Origin: CAZUMW01 sp964621615
GTDB lineage: Bacteria > Desulfobacterota > WTBG01 > CAIYCZ01 > CAIRTM01
Direction of reading: 5' to 3'
Assembly (NCBI GenBank): GCA_964621615.1
Contig: CAZUMW010000021.1
Coordinates: 6,069 to 70,068 of the forward strand
Length of the DNA: 64,000 nucleotides
The first letter of the stretch is position 1. Each line of letters starts with the position of its first letter. The position numbers and the translations under genes were made by a program. The notes under the pieces were generated by a model. The model was not told the origin of the DNA, searched no databases, and saw only the letters and a program-made list of their open reading frames with translations. This document shows, piece after piece, positions 17,461 through 26,305 of this stretch.

Positions 17461-17691
17461 TCATTCCTGTATGCGGTTCCGTGAGGCAAAGAACGCCTCG
17501 TAATCAGGCAGAGAAAAAGCAGGAATCTGTTTAGAATATACCTGCTCAAGCATTTCATCATTTTCTTTTTGTATACGCTCTGCGCAAATTGAGATCTTCT
17601 CATAAATAGCATCAAGCTTTTTTTCAAAGTTATCCATACTCGGAAAGCTTAAGTGTATGTGCCGATCATTTTTTACGTCGGTTTCTTTCAT
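17461..17691 (-). CDS. Small hypothetical protein
   Basis: A protein of 76 residues, not recognised. It is charged and mostly helical (FEKKLDAIYEKISICAERIQKEN), with a possible coiled-coil at about 22-50, and no signal or TM segment. GGGAG lies ten bases before the ATG, supporting translation. It is convergent with ihfB and is followed upstream (17692-17849) by non-coding DNA and a MITE-like element. It may be a small structural or regulatory protein; no function can be given. Confidence 0.55.
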   Translation of the reverse strand: MKETDVKNDRHIHLSFPSMDNFEKKLDAIYEKISICAERIQKENDEMLEQVYSKQIPAFSLPDYEAFFASRNRIQE

Positions 17692-17849
17692 GAAAGTGCT
17701 GCTCCCTAATTGATTGGAGTTAAAGTACTTTTAACAGGGTTTGAAACTGTTCATAAAAAAGGAAAGCACATAAACGGTAATGTTATTAAGAACCGCTTTA
17801 TTGTATGATTTTCGGTGTCATAAAGGATAACTTAAGCAATACTTCAAAT

Positions 17850-18117
17850 CAGTTGTGTCCAAAATAATTTTACGAAGCCGGTTCGGGCGGGGTTCTGCAC
17901 AGTTCCCGCAACAACTTTAAAAGGTTTTGTCTCGGCTTGTGCCGTTACATTTCAGCATACATACGGCCCGCGGCAATCCCTGCAAAATGCCTGTTACGCA
18001 GTTAAACTTAGCAGCATCGGGCCGTCCATGAAGTGAGGTTTCATATGGCTGCTGATGCGCAGAGACACGCCTGAACCGGCTTTTGCTCAATGCTTTAATT
18101 TGTTTTGGACACGTTTG
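17850..18117. mobile_element. MITE-like element, copy 1 (268 bp)
   Basis: Non-coding element with terminal inverted repeats: left CAGTTGTGTCCAAAATAA, right the complement of CAAACGTGTCCAAAACAA. Inside the ends, GAAGCCGGTTCGGGCGG faces the complement near 18070 (GAACCGGCTTTTGCTC), so each strand folds into a long hairpin. Two further copies are at 26306-26577 and 48369-48653. The 9-bp flanks (ACTTCAAAT and GTTAAAGAT) match poorly here, so this may be the oldest insertion. It lies between a small hypothetical gene and the PilZ gene, in a ~480-bp gene-free stretch. Confidence 0.8.
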
Positions 18118-18170
18118 GTTAAAGATATCATACAAAACGGGCAGGGATATGTGTTCGGCGGTGAAAGTAT

Positions 18171-18554
18171 TTAGAAGGTAGGATGTGTTTCACTCTCAAT
18201 AAATTTAAATCCGAAATGGTACCCGCCGCTGGTATGACGTTTCAGCCAGACAAGGTAAGCACGTTTTCTTTTTTTTTCGCCTTTATGATAGAACTGCATC
18301 TCAAAAGGCAGATCCTCGCTTAACTGGAGACAAAGGCCTCCATCAGAAATATTGACCCCATGTGCCGTAAGCAGATCAAAGTCGCCAATGAATTCGATGT
18401 CTGCATCAAGGTCGGAGCGCTTGCGGCGCTGCACCCAGTCGACGGATTCTGAAGGCTCTTTTGACTGGGGGGTATGTTCGTATGCAGCAAGCTTTTGTCG
18501 CATGTGATTGAGCTCTTCTATGAGCTGTTTTTTTGTTTTGTCTTCATCATTCAT
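18171..18554 (-). CDS. PilZ domain protein with N-terminal coiled coil
   Basis: A protein of 127 residues. Residues ~5-28 (TKKQLIEELNHMRQKLAAYE) resemble the short coiled-coil leader often found before PAS or kinase modules. A PilZ domain follows, with the c-di-GMP-binding arginine motif in QRRKRSDLDA and the second motif NISDGGL ((D/N)xSxxG), then beta strands ending in GGYHFGFKFIE. Both binding motifs are present, so it should bind c-di-GMP, probably as a stand-alone adaptor. An HD-GYP phosphodiesterase gene (60209-61372) and another PilZ-like fragment (63717-63968) are elsewhere in the window. Confidence 0.82.
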   Translation of the reverse strand: MNDEDKTKKQLIEELNHMRQKLAAYEHTPQSKEPSESVDWVQRRKRSDLDADIEFIGDFDLLTAHGVNISDGGLCLQLSEDLPFEMQFYHKGEKKRKRAYLVWLKRHTSGGYHFGFKFIESETHPTF

Positions 18555-18823
18555 TGAGGTAATCCTCTAGTGGCAGGGGTTGTGTGATAACGGAACGATC
18601 ATACGCATATAATCTCCGTTACCATATACGTTTTTATCATATTTGATAAATATCGTTTTTATATAAGTTTAGTATCCCAACACAGAAAAGAATACAAGTA
18701 AAAAGTTTATGCAGCGGACTTTACTGCGTGCTTTTTTGCTTGTCTAACTGAGGTGAATCTGCTAATATTTTTCAAATATTATACACACAAAATATTTGTC
18801 TGCTAACAGTATTCCATCTTATC

Positions 18824-20104
18824 ATGATAGTAATCAACCCAAATGATTGCCGCCCTCATATTGGAGTGTATACGGGCGCCGGTGCATCACATTCCTGGAT
18901 GTGGTTTGCGGATATACTTGACCAAATTGGATATTATAATGTCTGTTTTATCAATGAGAATGAAATCGAAGCCGGAGCGCTTCAAAACTGTGATGTGTTT
19001 TTTGTATCAGGAGGTGATACATTTGCGATAGCGGATGCTCTGGCTGGAAGCGCTTACCTTATTGAGCATTTTATTAAAAGCGGCGGAACCTATGTAGGAA
19101 CCTGTGCCGGTGCATATCTTGTGATGAAATCGTCCCTGTCACCGCTTGACCGCTTTAATTTTGTGAATGTGCAAATAGTTAATCTTACGAAAAACCTTCC
19201 TGTTTCGCTTCGCAAACACGACAAATTCTGCACACAATACGGATGCCGATATGTATTTCACCCCGTACGTGATGAGGTGGCTGTTCGCCTGTCACAAAAC
19301 TGCGATGCGGAACAGACGCGGATTATTGAAGCCCCGCTGTACGGCGGTCCTGCCATGTACCCGTCTGATGATACTGAAAGTATTGCCGTGTTTGAAGATT
19401 TTACCGAAAAAACTGAATTCCTTACAAATGTGTCCATTGCACGCAAAACGGTATTGGAAAAAACAGCTGCTGCAGTGTCACGTTACGGCAAGGGGGTGAT
19501 TTACCTTTTCGGTCCGCATTTCGAACACCCTGCCTACGCTGATGCAAACAGCGTTCTTTTAAACCTTCTGCGCGTCGAGCCCCATGCGTCAGATACATTA
19601 GCTGATTATTCCGGGATGCTTTGTGACGACGAGCCTGCAGGACGTAAGATGCGCGCTTTCAGAAAGGTTCTCGGCAATATAAGCAATTCGCGCATCGCTG
19701 CACGCGGATTTGAGCATACTGCATACCGCTGGAGTATTGGAAGGAAAGTATATGACCCGGAAAAAATTTTAATGTTTATCGAGGCTGTCTGGAAACACGC
19801 ACGATTTATCCATGACAAGGGTGCCTGTACGGGACTTTCAGCAGGCATTCTTGAACAGCTTATCGAACAGACAGACGGCATCACAGATGCGATTCGCCTC
19901 CTTCGATCAGCATCGGCACAAAGCTGCAGCGCGAATGATGCCGCGTCTGATGTGATTGCAGGGCTCCGCCGGCTGAGCGCATTTATATATTCACTGTATT
20001 TTTCTATTCAAATGGCTGCAGTCGATAACTGCGCTGATATATGTAATAATAAAAGCAGTAAAACAAAGGTAACAACGAACCGGGCTGCTGCACTGAACAG
20101 GTGA
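18824..20104 (+). CDS. BPL_N / glutamine-amidotransferase-like protein with C-terminal extension
   Basis: A protein of 426 residues. Residues ~10-250 resemble the biotin-protein-ligase N-terminal (BPL_N) class of glutamine-amidotransferase-like domains: IGVYTGAGAS, FFVSGGDTFAIADAL, and the nucleophile-elbow motif GTCAGAYLVM with a candidate catalytic Cys, later YLFGPHFEHP. No biotin ligase catalytic domain follows; instead there are ~170 residues of helical sequence (for example MFIEAVWKHARFIHDKG) that I do not recognise. No biotin genes are nearby. A membrane/HdrD-like redox pair starts 26 bp downstream, so the three may form an operon. No Shine-Dalgarno is obvious at the chosen ATG. The substrate is unknown. 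Confidence 0.75.
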   Translation: MIVINPNDCRPHIGVYTGAGASHSWMWFADILDQIGYYNVCFINENEIEAGALQNCDVFFVSGGDTFAIADALAGSAYLIEHFIKSGGTYVGTCAGAYLVMKSSLSPLDRFNFVNVQIVNLTKNLPVSLRKHDKFCTQYGCRYVFHPVRDEVAVRLSQNCDAEQTRIIEAPLYGGPAMYPSDDTESIAVFEDFTEKTEFLTNVSIARKTVLEKTAAAVSRYGKGVIYLFGPHFEHPAYADANSVLLNLLRVEPHASDTLADYSGMLCDDEPAGRKMRAFRKVLGNISNSRIAARGFEHTAYRWSIGRKVYDPEKILMFIEAVWKHARFIHDKGACTGLSAGILEQLIEQTDGITDAIRLLRSASAQSCSANDAASDVIAGLRRLSAFIYSLYFSIQMAAVDNCADICNNKSSKTKVTTNRAAALNR

Positions 20105-20130
20105 ACCCGAGCGAAAGGGGGTAGAACAGA

Positions 20131-20886
20131 ATGTATCTTTATTTTAAAGCAACTGCCACGCTGTATGTGCTTTCAGTTATTACGGTTATTCTTTTTATGG
20201 CAGGAGTTATCTGCAGCGTTATTCTCTGGAAAAAAGGTAAGGCGCCAAGCCTGCACAAAAAAGTTCATGTTGGTGCAATTTTAAAAGCCTTTATTCTTGA
20301 TGTAGTATTGCAGCTTCAGATTCTGAAAATAAGCTTTATTAGATGGCTTATGCACTTTTGTATTTTTATCGGGTTTCTTGGGCTCTTTGCTCAAACATCG
20401 GTTATGGCTTTTATGAGTCATTTTCTACCTGAAGACAGTGCCATTGCACACACGTTTTTTACCGTGGGCGAACCCGGAAGTATATTGTTTGATGTGTGGG
20501 GCGATCTGTTCGGCGCTATGCTGCTGCTGGGGCTTGTTATCGCGATTGTACGGCGATATGTTGTTAAATCCCAGCAGCTTGAAACCATATCACGCGATAC
20601 TGTTTCAATTGTGCTGCTCACAACGATCGCTGTAACCGGTTTTCTGTGTGAAGGCTTCAGGCTGATGGACCCGCAGTATGCATCTGTGGCGTCATATTCC
20701 TTTATCGGCTCCGCGGTCGCCTCGATACTGAATGCGGCCGGGGTGCCGCAGATGGCCTATACAGTGTGGGTATGGATACATGCGCTGATTTCACTATTCT
20801 TTCTTGCATACATACCGTTCAGTAAAGCGTGGCATATCTTTGTCAGTCCGGTAGAAATCATTTTAGATGCATCTGAACGGGCTTAA
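20131..20886 (+). CDS. NarI/DsrM-like cytochrome b membrane subunit
   Basis: An integral membrane protein of 251 residues with about six TM segments. It resembles the gamma-type cytochrome b subunits of nitrate reductase (NarI) and of DsrM/HmeC complexes. His residues suitable for haem b ligation occur in RWLMHFCIFIGF and in WIHALISLFFLAYIPFSKAWHIF. The same layout is found at the N-terminus of the fused protein at 52163-54163 (WIHAIVLLFFLNYLPYSKHLH). Directly downstream (12 bp) is the Fe-S subunit 20899-22272, so the two should form a membrane complex passing electrons between a (mena)quinone pool and a cytosolic or Etf-type partner. SD AAAGGGGG precedes the start. Confidence 0.8.
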   Translation: MYLYFKATATLYVLSVITVILFMAGVICSVILWKKGKAPSLHKKVHVGAILKAFILDVVLQLQILKISFIRWLMHFCIFIGFLGLFAQTSVMAFMSHFLPEDSAIAHTFFTVGEPGSILFDVWGDLFGAMLLLGLVIAIVRRYVVKSQQLETISRDTVSIVLLTTIAVTGFLCEGFRLMDPQYASVASYSFIGSAVASILNAAGVPQMAYTVWVWIHALISLFFLAYIPFSKAWHIFVSPVEIILDASERA

Positions 20887-20898
20887 GGGAGGACTTCC

Positions 20899-22272
20899 AT
20901 GGACGATACGATCAAAAATGCCAATGAAACTGCAGAAGAAACAAAAGAAAACAATGCTCAGGAAAGCGCATCATACACATCGGATTCAAGCCCCGCTCCA
21001 AAGATAGATATTTCAAAATTCAGCCCGCGCCAGCTTCTTGAGCTTGATGCCTGTACGCGATGCGGTGAGTGCTCCAACTGGTGTCCTGCATATGAGCAGG
21101 ATAACCGCGAACCGCTCACCCCACGTGGCAGGGCAACGCAGTTTCGTGATATTATCCGCAGGCAGCACGGCGTGTTCAGCGCTGACAGCCCGCTGGGCAG
21201 GCTGATCGGCAGAAAGCCGGTAACAAATGAAGAGCTGACATTATTTGCAAAGGATCTATATGCATGCAGCACGTGCATGCAGTGTCACTATGTGTGCCCG
21301 GTGCTTATCGACACAGTTGAGCTCTGGGAAAAAATTCGTGAAACTGTTGTTGATGCAGGTTTCGGTCCGCTCGAATCGCAGAAAGACCTTGTTTTAAAAA
21401 CCAAAAATTATGACAACCCGTGGGGGCAGCCGCGAAGCTCACGAGCCAGGTGGGCAAAAATCGCCAAAAAGAAAAAACGCATACAGGACGCACCCAAGGA
21501 CATAAGCAAGCAGTCTGCTGACGTCCTGTATTATGTCGGCTGTACCGCCTCCTATGACAACAATGTGGAGGAAGTCGCTATAAACACCGCTAATATATTA
21601 AATCATGCCGGTGTTGATTTCGGCATTCTCGGCAACAAGGAGAAATGCTGCGGAAGCGTGCTGCTTCGCATGGGTGATCATCCGTCCTATGAGCGGCTGG
21701 CAAAAGAAAACATTCAGCAGTTTAACGAGCTGGGAATCAAAACGCTTATTACCTCATGCGCCGGCTGCCTCAAGACAATAAAAATGGATTATCCCAAAGT
21801 CGGAAAAATGAATTTTGAGATCAAACACACCCTGGAGCTTGTTATTGATCTTATTAAATCAGGGCAGCTTGAGTTGAAAAAAAATGTGAATATGAAAGTC
21901 ACCTATCACGATCCCTGCCATTTGGGCAGACACAGCGGAGTTTTTGACGCACCCCGTGAGCTGCTGGGGCTCATTCCCGGTGTTGAGCTTGTTGAAATGG
22001 AGCGCACGAGAGAAAACTCCCGCTGCTGCGGAGCAGGCGGTGGGCTGAAGTCCGGCTACCCGGATATGCAGAATGAAATATCTCAGAGACGCGTTTCCGA
22101 GTCGCTGAAAACCGGTGCAACAGAGCTCGTTTCCGCCTGCCCGTTCTGCTACCAGGGCCTGCAGGTCGGCATTCAGGCAATGGACGCTCCCATTAAAATG
22201 CGTGACATTACCGAGCTCGTATGTATGGCGCTGGGTGATGAGCCTGCAACAGAAGAAGATGTCAAAGAATGA
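20899..22272 (+). CDS. HdrD/GlcF-like Fe-S oxidoreductase (two CCG domains)
   Basis: A protein of 457 residues. The first ~45 residues are polar and low complexity. A 2[4Fe-4S] ferredoxin-like part follows with CTRCGECSNWCP and CSTCMQCHYVCP. Then there are two CCG (cysteine-rich) domains: the first has YYVGCTASYDNN, GNKEKCCGS and SCAGCLK; the second has YHDPCHLGR, SRCCGAGGG and SACPFCYQG. In HdrB/HdrD these hold the non-cubane clusters that reduce disulfides; in GlcF-, LutA- and Etf-linked proteins they transfer electrons. With 20131-20886 it forms a split version of the single-chain protein at 52163. The electron donor is not encoded nearby, apart from an amidotransferase-like gene upstream. 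Confidence 0.87.
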   Translation: MDDTIKNANETAEETKENNAQESASYTSDSSPAPKIDISKFSPRQLLELDACTRCGECSNWCPAYEQDNREPLTPRGRATQFRDIIRRQHGVFSADSPLGRLIGRKPVTNEELTLFAKDLYACSTCMQCHYVCPVLIDTVELWEKIRETVVDAGFGPLESQKDLVLKTKNYDNPWGQPRSSRARWAKIAKKKKRIQDAPKDISKQSADVLYYVGCTASYDNNVEEVAINTANILNHAGVDFGILGNKEKCCGSVLLRMGDHPSYERLAKENIQQFNELGIKTLITSCAGCLKTIKMDYPKVGKMNFEIKHTLELVIDLIKSGQLELKKNVNMKVTYHDPCHLGRHSGVFDAPRELLGLIPGVELVEMERTRENSRCCGAGGGLKSGYPDMQNEISQRRVSESLKTGATELVSACPFCYQGLQVGIQAMDAPIKMRDITELVCMALGDEPATEEDVKE

Positions 22273-22374
22273 GCGGCTCGAAAAAAAATGTTCAATTGGA
22301 GTTATTGTCGACGATGCTCGGCAACTGTATGATTCGTACGTGAGATTGACAGCTGTTTTGTTAACCGGGATTAT

Positions 22375-23346
22375 ATGATTGATATGCCGATGAGCGAATT
22401 TCGCCGCATTTTTATTTTGTTTTCAGCTGCGTTTATGCTGTTCTCTGGATGCGGATCCGGCACCGGACAAAATAATCAGGTGCGTATCGGGTATCTTCAG
22501 AATGATTTGCATCAGCTTCCGGCCTTTGTCGCTATTGAGAAAGGGTTTTTTGAGCAGGAGGGACTGAGCGTAATAGTAAACGGGGTTTTCAAGGCCGGTC
22601 CCGAACAAATGAGCGCTTTTGCTGCAGGTGAGCTTGATATCGGCTATGTGGGACAGGCGCCGGCAACAGCAGCTGTGCTGAACGGGCTTGCGGATGTAAT
22701 GTTTTTACAGCAGGTTAACCTTGAGGGCTCATCAATCGTCGTTAGAGCGGATTCAGGCATAAATGCGGTGGGAGAGCTTGCAGGTAAAACAATAGCGATA
22801 CCAGGCTATGCAACAATGCAGGACTTTCTTCTCAGAAAAGCCCTTGAAGATCACGGACTGAATGTAAGCGGTGTAACTATTATCGTCCTGAAGCCGCCAG
22901 AAATGATTCAGGCGCTTGGCCTTAAAAACATCGATGCGTTTATAGCATGGGAGCCGTACCCGACACAGGCACAGATAAAAGGTTCTGGAGAGATTCTTAT
23001 ATCATCTGATCTGATATGGGAAAACCACCCCTGCTGTGTGTTAATCGCTACGCGCTCATTTTGCAGCAGAAATCCGCAGATGGTGCAAAAAGTTATTGCT
23101 GTGCATCGGAGGGCATGTTCATATATTCATTCACATCCTGAAGAAAGCAAAAAAATAGGCGTTCGCTATACCGGAATGGATGCAGAAACTGTTAAGAAAG
23201 CCATGTCGAAAATCATATACACTCCGGCACTCGAACGACATAAGCAACGCGTGTTCGTTGATTTTTTAAAGGATATGCAGTATATAAAACAAAAAGGCAC
23301 ACAGGCTGATAATCAAACCGGTGATTTTTTCATTTCGCACAAGTAA
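22375..23346 (+). CDS. ABC transporter substrate-binding lipoprotein (SsuA/TauA/NMT1 type)
   Basis: A protein of 323 residues with a lipoprotein signal (lipobox LFSGC, near residue 26). The mature part starts with VRIGYLQNDLHQLPAFVAIEKGFF, typical of nitrate/sulfonate/taurine/thiamine-precursor binding proteins. Further family landmarks are AFAAGELDIGYVGQAP and the segment AIPGYATMQDFLLRKAL. The substrate class cannot be read directly; neighbours are a permease, an ATPase and Nit1C-like radical SAM, GNAT and AIR-synthase genes, which suggests an unusual nitrogen (or sulfur) compound. The first ATG is used; a second (MPMSEF) lies three codons in. Confidence 0.88.
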   Translation: MIDMPMSEFRRIFILFSAAFMLFSGCGSGTGQNNQVRIGYLQNDLHQLPAFVAIEKGFFEQEGLSVIVNGVFKAGPEQMSAFAAGELDIGYVGQAPATAAVLNGLADVMFLQQVNLEGSSIVVRADSGINAVGELAGKTIAIPGYATMQDFLLRKALEDHGLNVSGVTIIVLKPPEMIQALGLKNIDAFIAWEPYPTQAQIKGSGEILISSDLIWENHPCCVLIATRSFCSRNPQMVQKVIAVHRRACSYIHSHPEESKKIGVRYTGMDAETVKKAMSKIIYTPALERHKQRVFVDFLKDMQYIKQKGTQADNQTGDFFISHK

Positions 23347-23461
23347 CCGCGCTTTTTTGCTCACCGGAATGCCGCAAACTGATTTTTTTGCTGGATAATT
23401 AGATGCCGCTGCAGCAGCAGGTTGCGAGTCATTTTTACAGCGATTCCCATCCTCTATTTTA

Positions 23462-24238
23462 ATGTATGCCAAAAATCGTATAAAACAAATTGTATTCCCA
23501 ATTATTATTGTTGCAATCTGGCAGGTGTTTTCACTCACGGGAATACTTCCGGCAACCAAAATTCCATCGCCTGCTGATATTGTATATGCTGTTATGCATC
23601 TTGCCGTGAACGGCCTTCCGACCGGAAAAACGCTTTTTCTGCATTGTCTGTACAGCGTTTTGCGTGTCGCCGCAGGGTTTTTATGCGCGGTTGCCGTTGC
23701 CATCCCTCTCGGCATCATAACTGCTTGGTCGGCCTATGTTCGTGATTTCCTGACTCCAATTATTGAAATGATCCGCCCGATTCCGCCGCTTGCATGGATA
23801 CCGCTTGCAATACTGTGGTTCGGCATCGGCATTAAATCCGCCGCGTTTATCATTTTCCTTGGATGTTTTTTCCCTATACTGCTGAGCACAATATCCGGCG
23901 TGCTTTCTGTTGATACGCTTCTGGTTGATGCTGCACGTACTCTGGGTGCCAAAGAGCGGGATATTTTTGTTAAAGTTTTTCTTCCCGGGGCAACGCCCTC
24001 AATTTATACCGGCCTCAGGATTGGATTGGGAATCGGATGGATGACACTCGTAGCTGCCGAATTCACCGGTGTTAAAAGCGGCTATGGGCTCGGCTATATG
24101 ATTATGACCGCGCGTGATATTCAGCGACCGGATCTCGTTGTAGCCGGAATGGCGGTTATCGGCCTTGTAGGCTATCTGCTTGATATACTGCTGCGCTTTT
24201 TTGAATCTAAGTCTCTCCGGTGGCGTCTTTCATCCTAG
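23462..24238 (+). CDS. ABC transporter permease (SsuC/TauC type)
   Basis: An inner-membrane permease of 258 residues with about six TM segments. The EAA loop that docks the ATPase is present: VDAARTLGAKERDIFVKVFLPGATP, visible here in the pieces AARTLGAKERD and VFLPGATPSIYTGLRIGLG. Length and sequence match the nitrate/sulfonate/taurine importer permeases. It is 115 bp after the binding-protein gene and 166 bp before the ATPase gene. No ORF is seen in those gaps. Confidence 0.92.
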   Translation: MYAKNRIKQIVFPIIIVAIWQVFSLTGILPATKIPSPADIVYAVMHLAVNGLPTGKTLFLHCLYSVLRVAAGFLCAVAVAIPLGIITAWSAYVRDFLTPIIEMIRPIPPLAWIPLAILWFGIGIKSAAFIIFLGCFFPILLSTISGVLSVDTLLVDAARTLGAKERDIFVKVFLPGATPSIYTGLRIGLGIGWMTLVAAEFTGVKSGYGLGYMIMTARDIQRPDLVVAGMAVIGLVGYLLDILLRFFESKSLRWRLSS

Positions 24239-24404
24239 GAATAGAGTGCTGCCGGGCAATATGCGATCTTTTGCTCTGGTTACAGTGTGTTGGTATCTAT
24301 GTAAAGCTCATATATGAAATCGGGAAACTACAGGATTTGCCTACGGAAGGGACCGATCGATTTGAGCAACAGAGTAAATAAGGCATCATCACATAGGGGC
24401 TCTC

Positions 24405-25175
24405 ATGCCTTTGCTTCTTAATAAGCTCTGCAAACAGTATTATGACGATGATACTGATTCGACCATTGATGTTCTGCTCGACATCGACCTGTCTATCGAA
24501 AAGGGCTCCTTTGTTTCTGTTATAGGCCCCAGCGGATGCGGCAAAACAACTCTTTTGCGAATTATAGCCGGTCTTGAGTCTTCAACTTCAGGAGAGGTGT
24601 ATATACACAACCAGAAGCCGAAAGAGCCCTGGAGGCACGTGGGGTTTGTATTTCAGGAATATGCACTGTTTCCCTGGAGGACGGTCTGCAAAAATATCGA
24701 GTTCGCTTTAGAAATGAAGAATATTTCAGCTAAAGAGCGACGCCAGAAAGCCATCGATTATATACGCAGATTCGGGCTCGAGGGCTTTGAAAACAATTTC
24801 CCCAATGAGCTCTCCGGCGGAATGAAGCAAAGGGTTGCCCTCGCACGCACCCTTATTGATGAATCTGACATTATACTTATGGACGAGCCATTTGGTGCGC
24901 TTGACTCTCAAACGCGGCTGCAAATGCAGCAGTTTCTGCTGAAGGTGTGGCATGATATCGGAAAAACCATACTTTTTGTAACGCATAATATTGATGAGGC
25001 GGTCATGTTAAGCAGGAAAGTCATCGGGCTTACGCGCAGGCCCGGACGCGCCTCTTTTGCAAGAGATGTTGACCTCCCATATCCCAGGGATGTTACCAGC
25101 GATGCATTTAATGAATACCGCAAAGATATATTGACGTTTCTTAATGAACAGCACTCGTTTCTTCCTGAACGCTGA
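24405..25175 (+). CDS. ABC transporter ATP-binding protein (SsuB/TauB type)
   Basis: An ATPase of 256 residues with Walker A GPSGCGKTT, Q-loop FVFQEYALFPWRTV, signature LSGGMKQRVALART, Walker B IILMDEPFGALD and switch His in FVTHNIDEAV. It belongs to the nitrate/sulfonate/bicarbonate importer group. It completes the importer with the genes at 22375 and 23462. Its 3' end overlaps the longest possible frame of the radical SAM gene (25144), which ties the transporter to the downstream enzymes. Confidence 0.94.
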   Translation: MPLLLNKLCKQYYDDDTDSTIDVLLDIDLSIEKGSFVSVIGPSGCGKTTLLRIIAGLESSTSGEVYIHNQKPKEPWRHVGFVFQEYALFPWRTVCKNIEFALEMKNISAKERRQKAIDYIRRFGLEGFENNFPNELSGGMKQRVALARTLIDESDIILMDEPFGALDSQTRLQMQQFLLKVWHDIGKTILFVTHNIDEAVMLSRKVIGLTRRPGRASFARDVDLPYPRDVTSDAFNEYRKDILTFLNEQHSFLPER

Positions 25176-25215
25176 CTCACGAAAAAGCACTGAATGTTCA
25201 GCCAGTGTAAATTGT

Positions 25216-26286
25216 ATGGATATTGCACGCCTTTCAGTTGAGCTGCAATCGTTTGGGGTTGGTGTTCCCTCACAATGTTTCGGCAGAAAAGGCGGAGCCG
25301 GCCCCTCTGAGGGCCATACGCTTATCGTGAGCGGGTTCTATATAAATGTTCCGACATCGAGCTGGTTTGTTAAGGAATCACCATACCGGGTGATGGAGGA
25401 ACCTCCGGGATATGTCCTCTATAAACACGGCACGCCCGTTTGTGCTGTGGATTTTCCTGAGCGGCCCGCATTCTATGATTTATCCACGGCAGAGGGCGTG
25501 TGCTTTCAAAAAATAGCGCTGATGCACGGGCGCGACTGTATTGCATCAACAATATATCAGGATTGCAGCTATGCGCGCTCAGGCATACCATGCTCTTTTT
25601 GCGGTATTTGTCTTTCAGCGAAAGACGGTCAGACAATATATGAAAAAAATGCGCACGATATTGGCACAGCAGCAGAAAAAGCTCATCACTGTGACGGCGC
25701 AATGCATGTAACGCTTACAACCGGAGCGCGGGACGATGAGGATACTGAAATTTCTCACCTTGTCGAATGCATTACTGCTATAAAAAAAAGAACCGCCTTG
25801 CCGGTTCACATTCAGATAATGCCGCCAAGTAGCGGGGATGCTCTCGAGCGCCTTAAAGATGCCGGTGCGGACGGCATCGGGCTGCACATTGAGACCTTCA
25901 ATGAGCAGGTACTGCGGAAAGTTTCCCCTGCAAAGCACAGAATCGGATATGAGCTTTACCGCCGGACCTGGAAGAAAGCTGTGCATGTATTCGGACACAA
26001 CCAGGTGAGCAGCTTTATTATCGCCGGTCTTGGAGAAAGCATTGATGATATTGTGTCCGGTGCTGAACAGCTGTCCGGCATTGGAGTGTACCCGTACATC
26101 CTGCCGCTGCGGCCTGTACCGGGAACACCTATGGGAAGCAGGCGTCCGCCGCATCCTGACAGAATGCTTTCTGCGTATGAGCAGGCAGCCCGTATACTGG
26201 AATACCGCGGGCTTAAATCATCCACATGCCTGGCTGGATGTGTCAGATGCGGCTCATGCTCATCGATCAGAATGTTCGAGGCATGA
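25216..26286 (+). CDS. MSMEG_0568/sll0785-family radical SAM protein (Nit1C-type cluster)
   Basis: A radical SAM protein of about 356 residues. Family landmarks are LQSFGVGVPS at the start, GGAGPSEGHTL, FYDLSTAEGV, KIALMHGRDC, then a wide cluster motif CSYARSGIPCSFC (CX8CX2C), DAGADGIGLHIE, HVFGHNQVSSFIIAGLGE and PVPGTPMGS. This wide Cys spacing is typical of the family named after MSMEG_0568 (sll0785 in Synechocystis), part of the nitrilase-containing Nit1C cluster linked to nitrogen starvation and cyanide/nitrile use. I choose the ATG at 25216; an earlier ATG at 25144 would overlap the ATPase gene by 32 bp. A Cys-rich tail (CLAGCVRCGSC) may hold a second metal or cluster. The reaction is unknown. 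Confidence 0.85.
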   Translation: MDIARLSVELQSFGVGVPSQCFGRKGGAGPSEGHTLIVSGFYINVPTSSWFVKESPYRVMEEPPGYVLYKHGTPVCAVDFPERPAFYDLSTAEGVCFQKIALMHGRDCIASTIYQDCSYARSGIPCSFCGICLSAKDGQTIYEKNAHDIGTAAEKAHHCDGAMHVTLTTGARDDEDTEISHLVECITAIKKRTALPVHIQIMPPSSGDALERLKDAGADGIGLHIETFNEQVLRKVSPAKHRIGYELYRRTWKKAVHVFGHNQVSSFIIAGLGESIDDIVSGAEQLSGIGVYPYILPLRPVPGTPMGSRRPPHPDRMLSAYEQAARILEYRGLKSSTCLAGCVRCGSCSSIRMFEA

Positions 26287-26305
26287 ATTCAGCAATATAT
26301 TTAAT

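Noticed and set aside
24239..24404. Gap before the ABC ATPase gene as a riboswitch
   Set aside because: Short TTGCTC/GAGCAA complement but no arrangement matching known aptamers and no terminator or anti-terminator pair.
25144..25215. Earlier start for the Nit1C-type radical SAM gene
   Set aside because: It would overlap the ATPase gene by 32 bp and adds 24 residues not resembling family N-termini; ATG at 25216 fits better.
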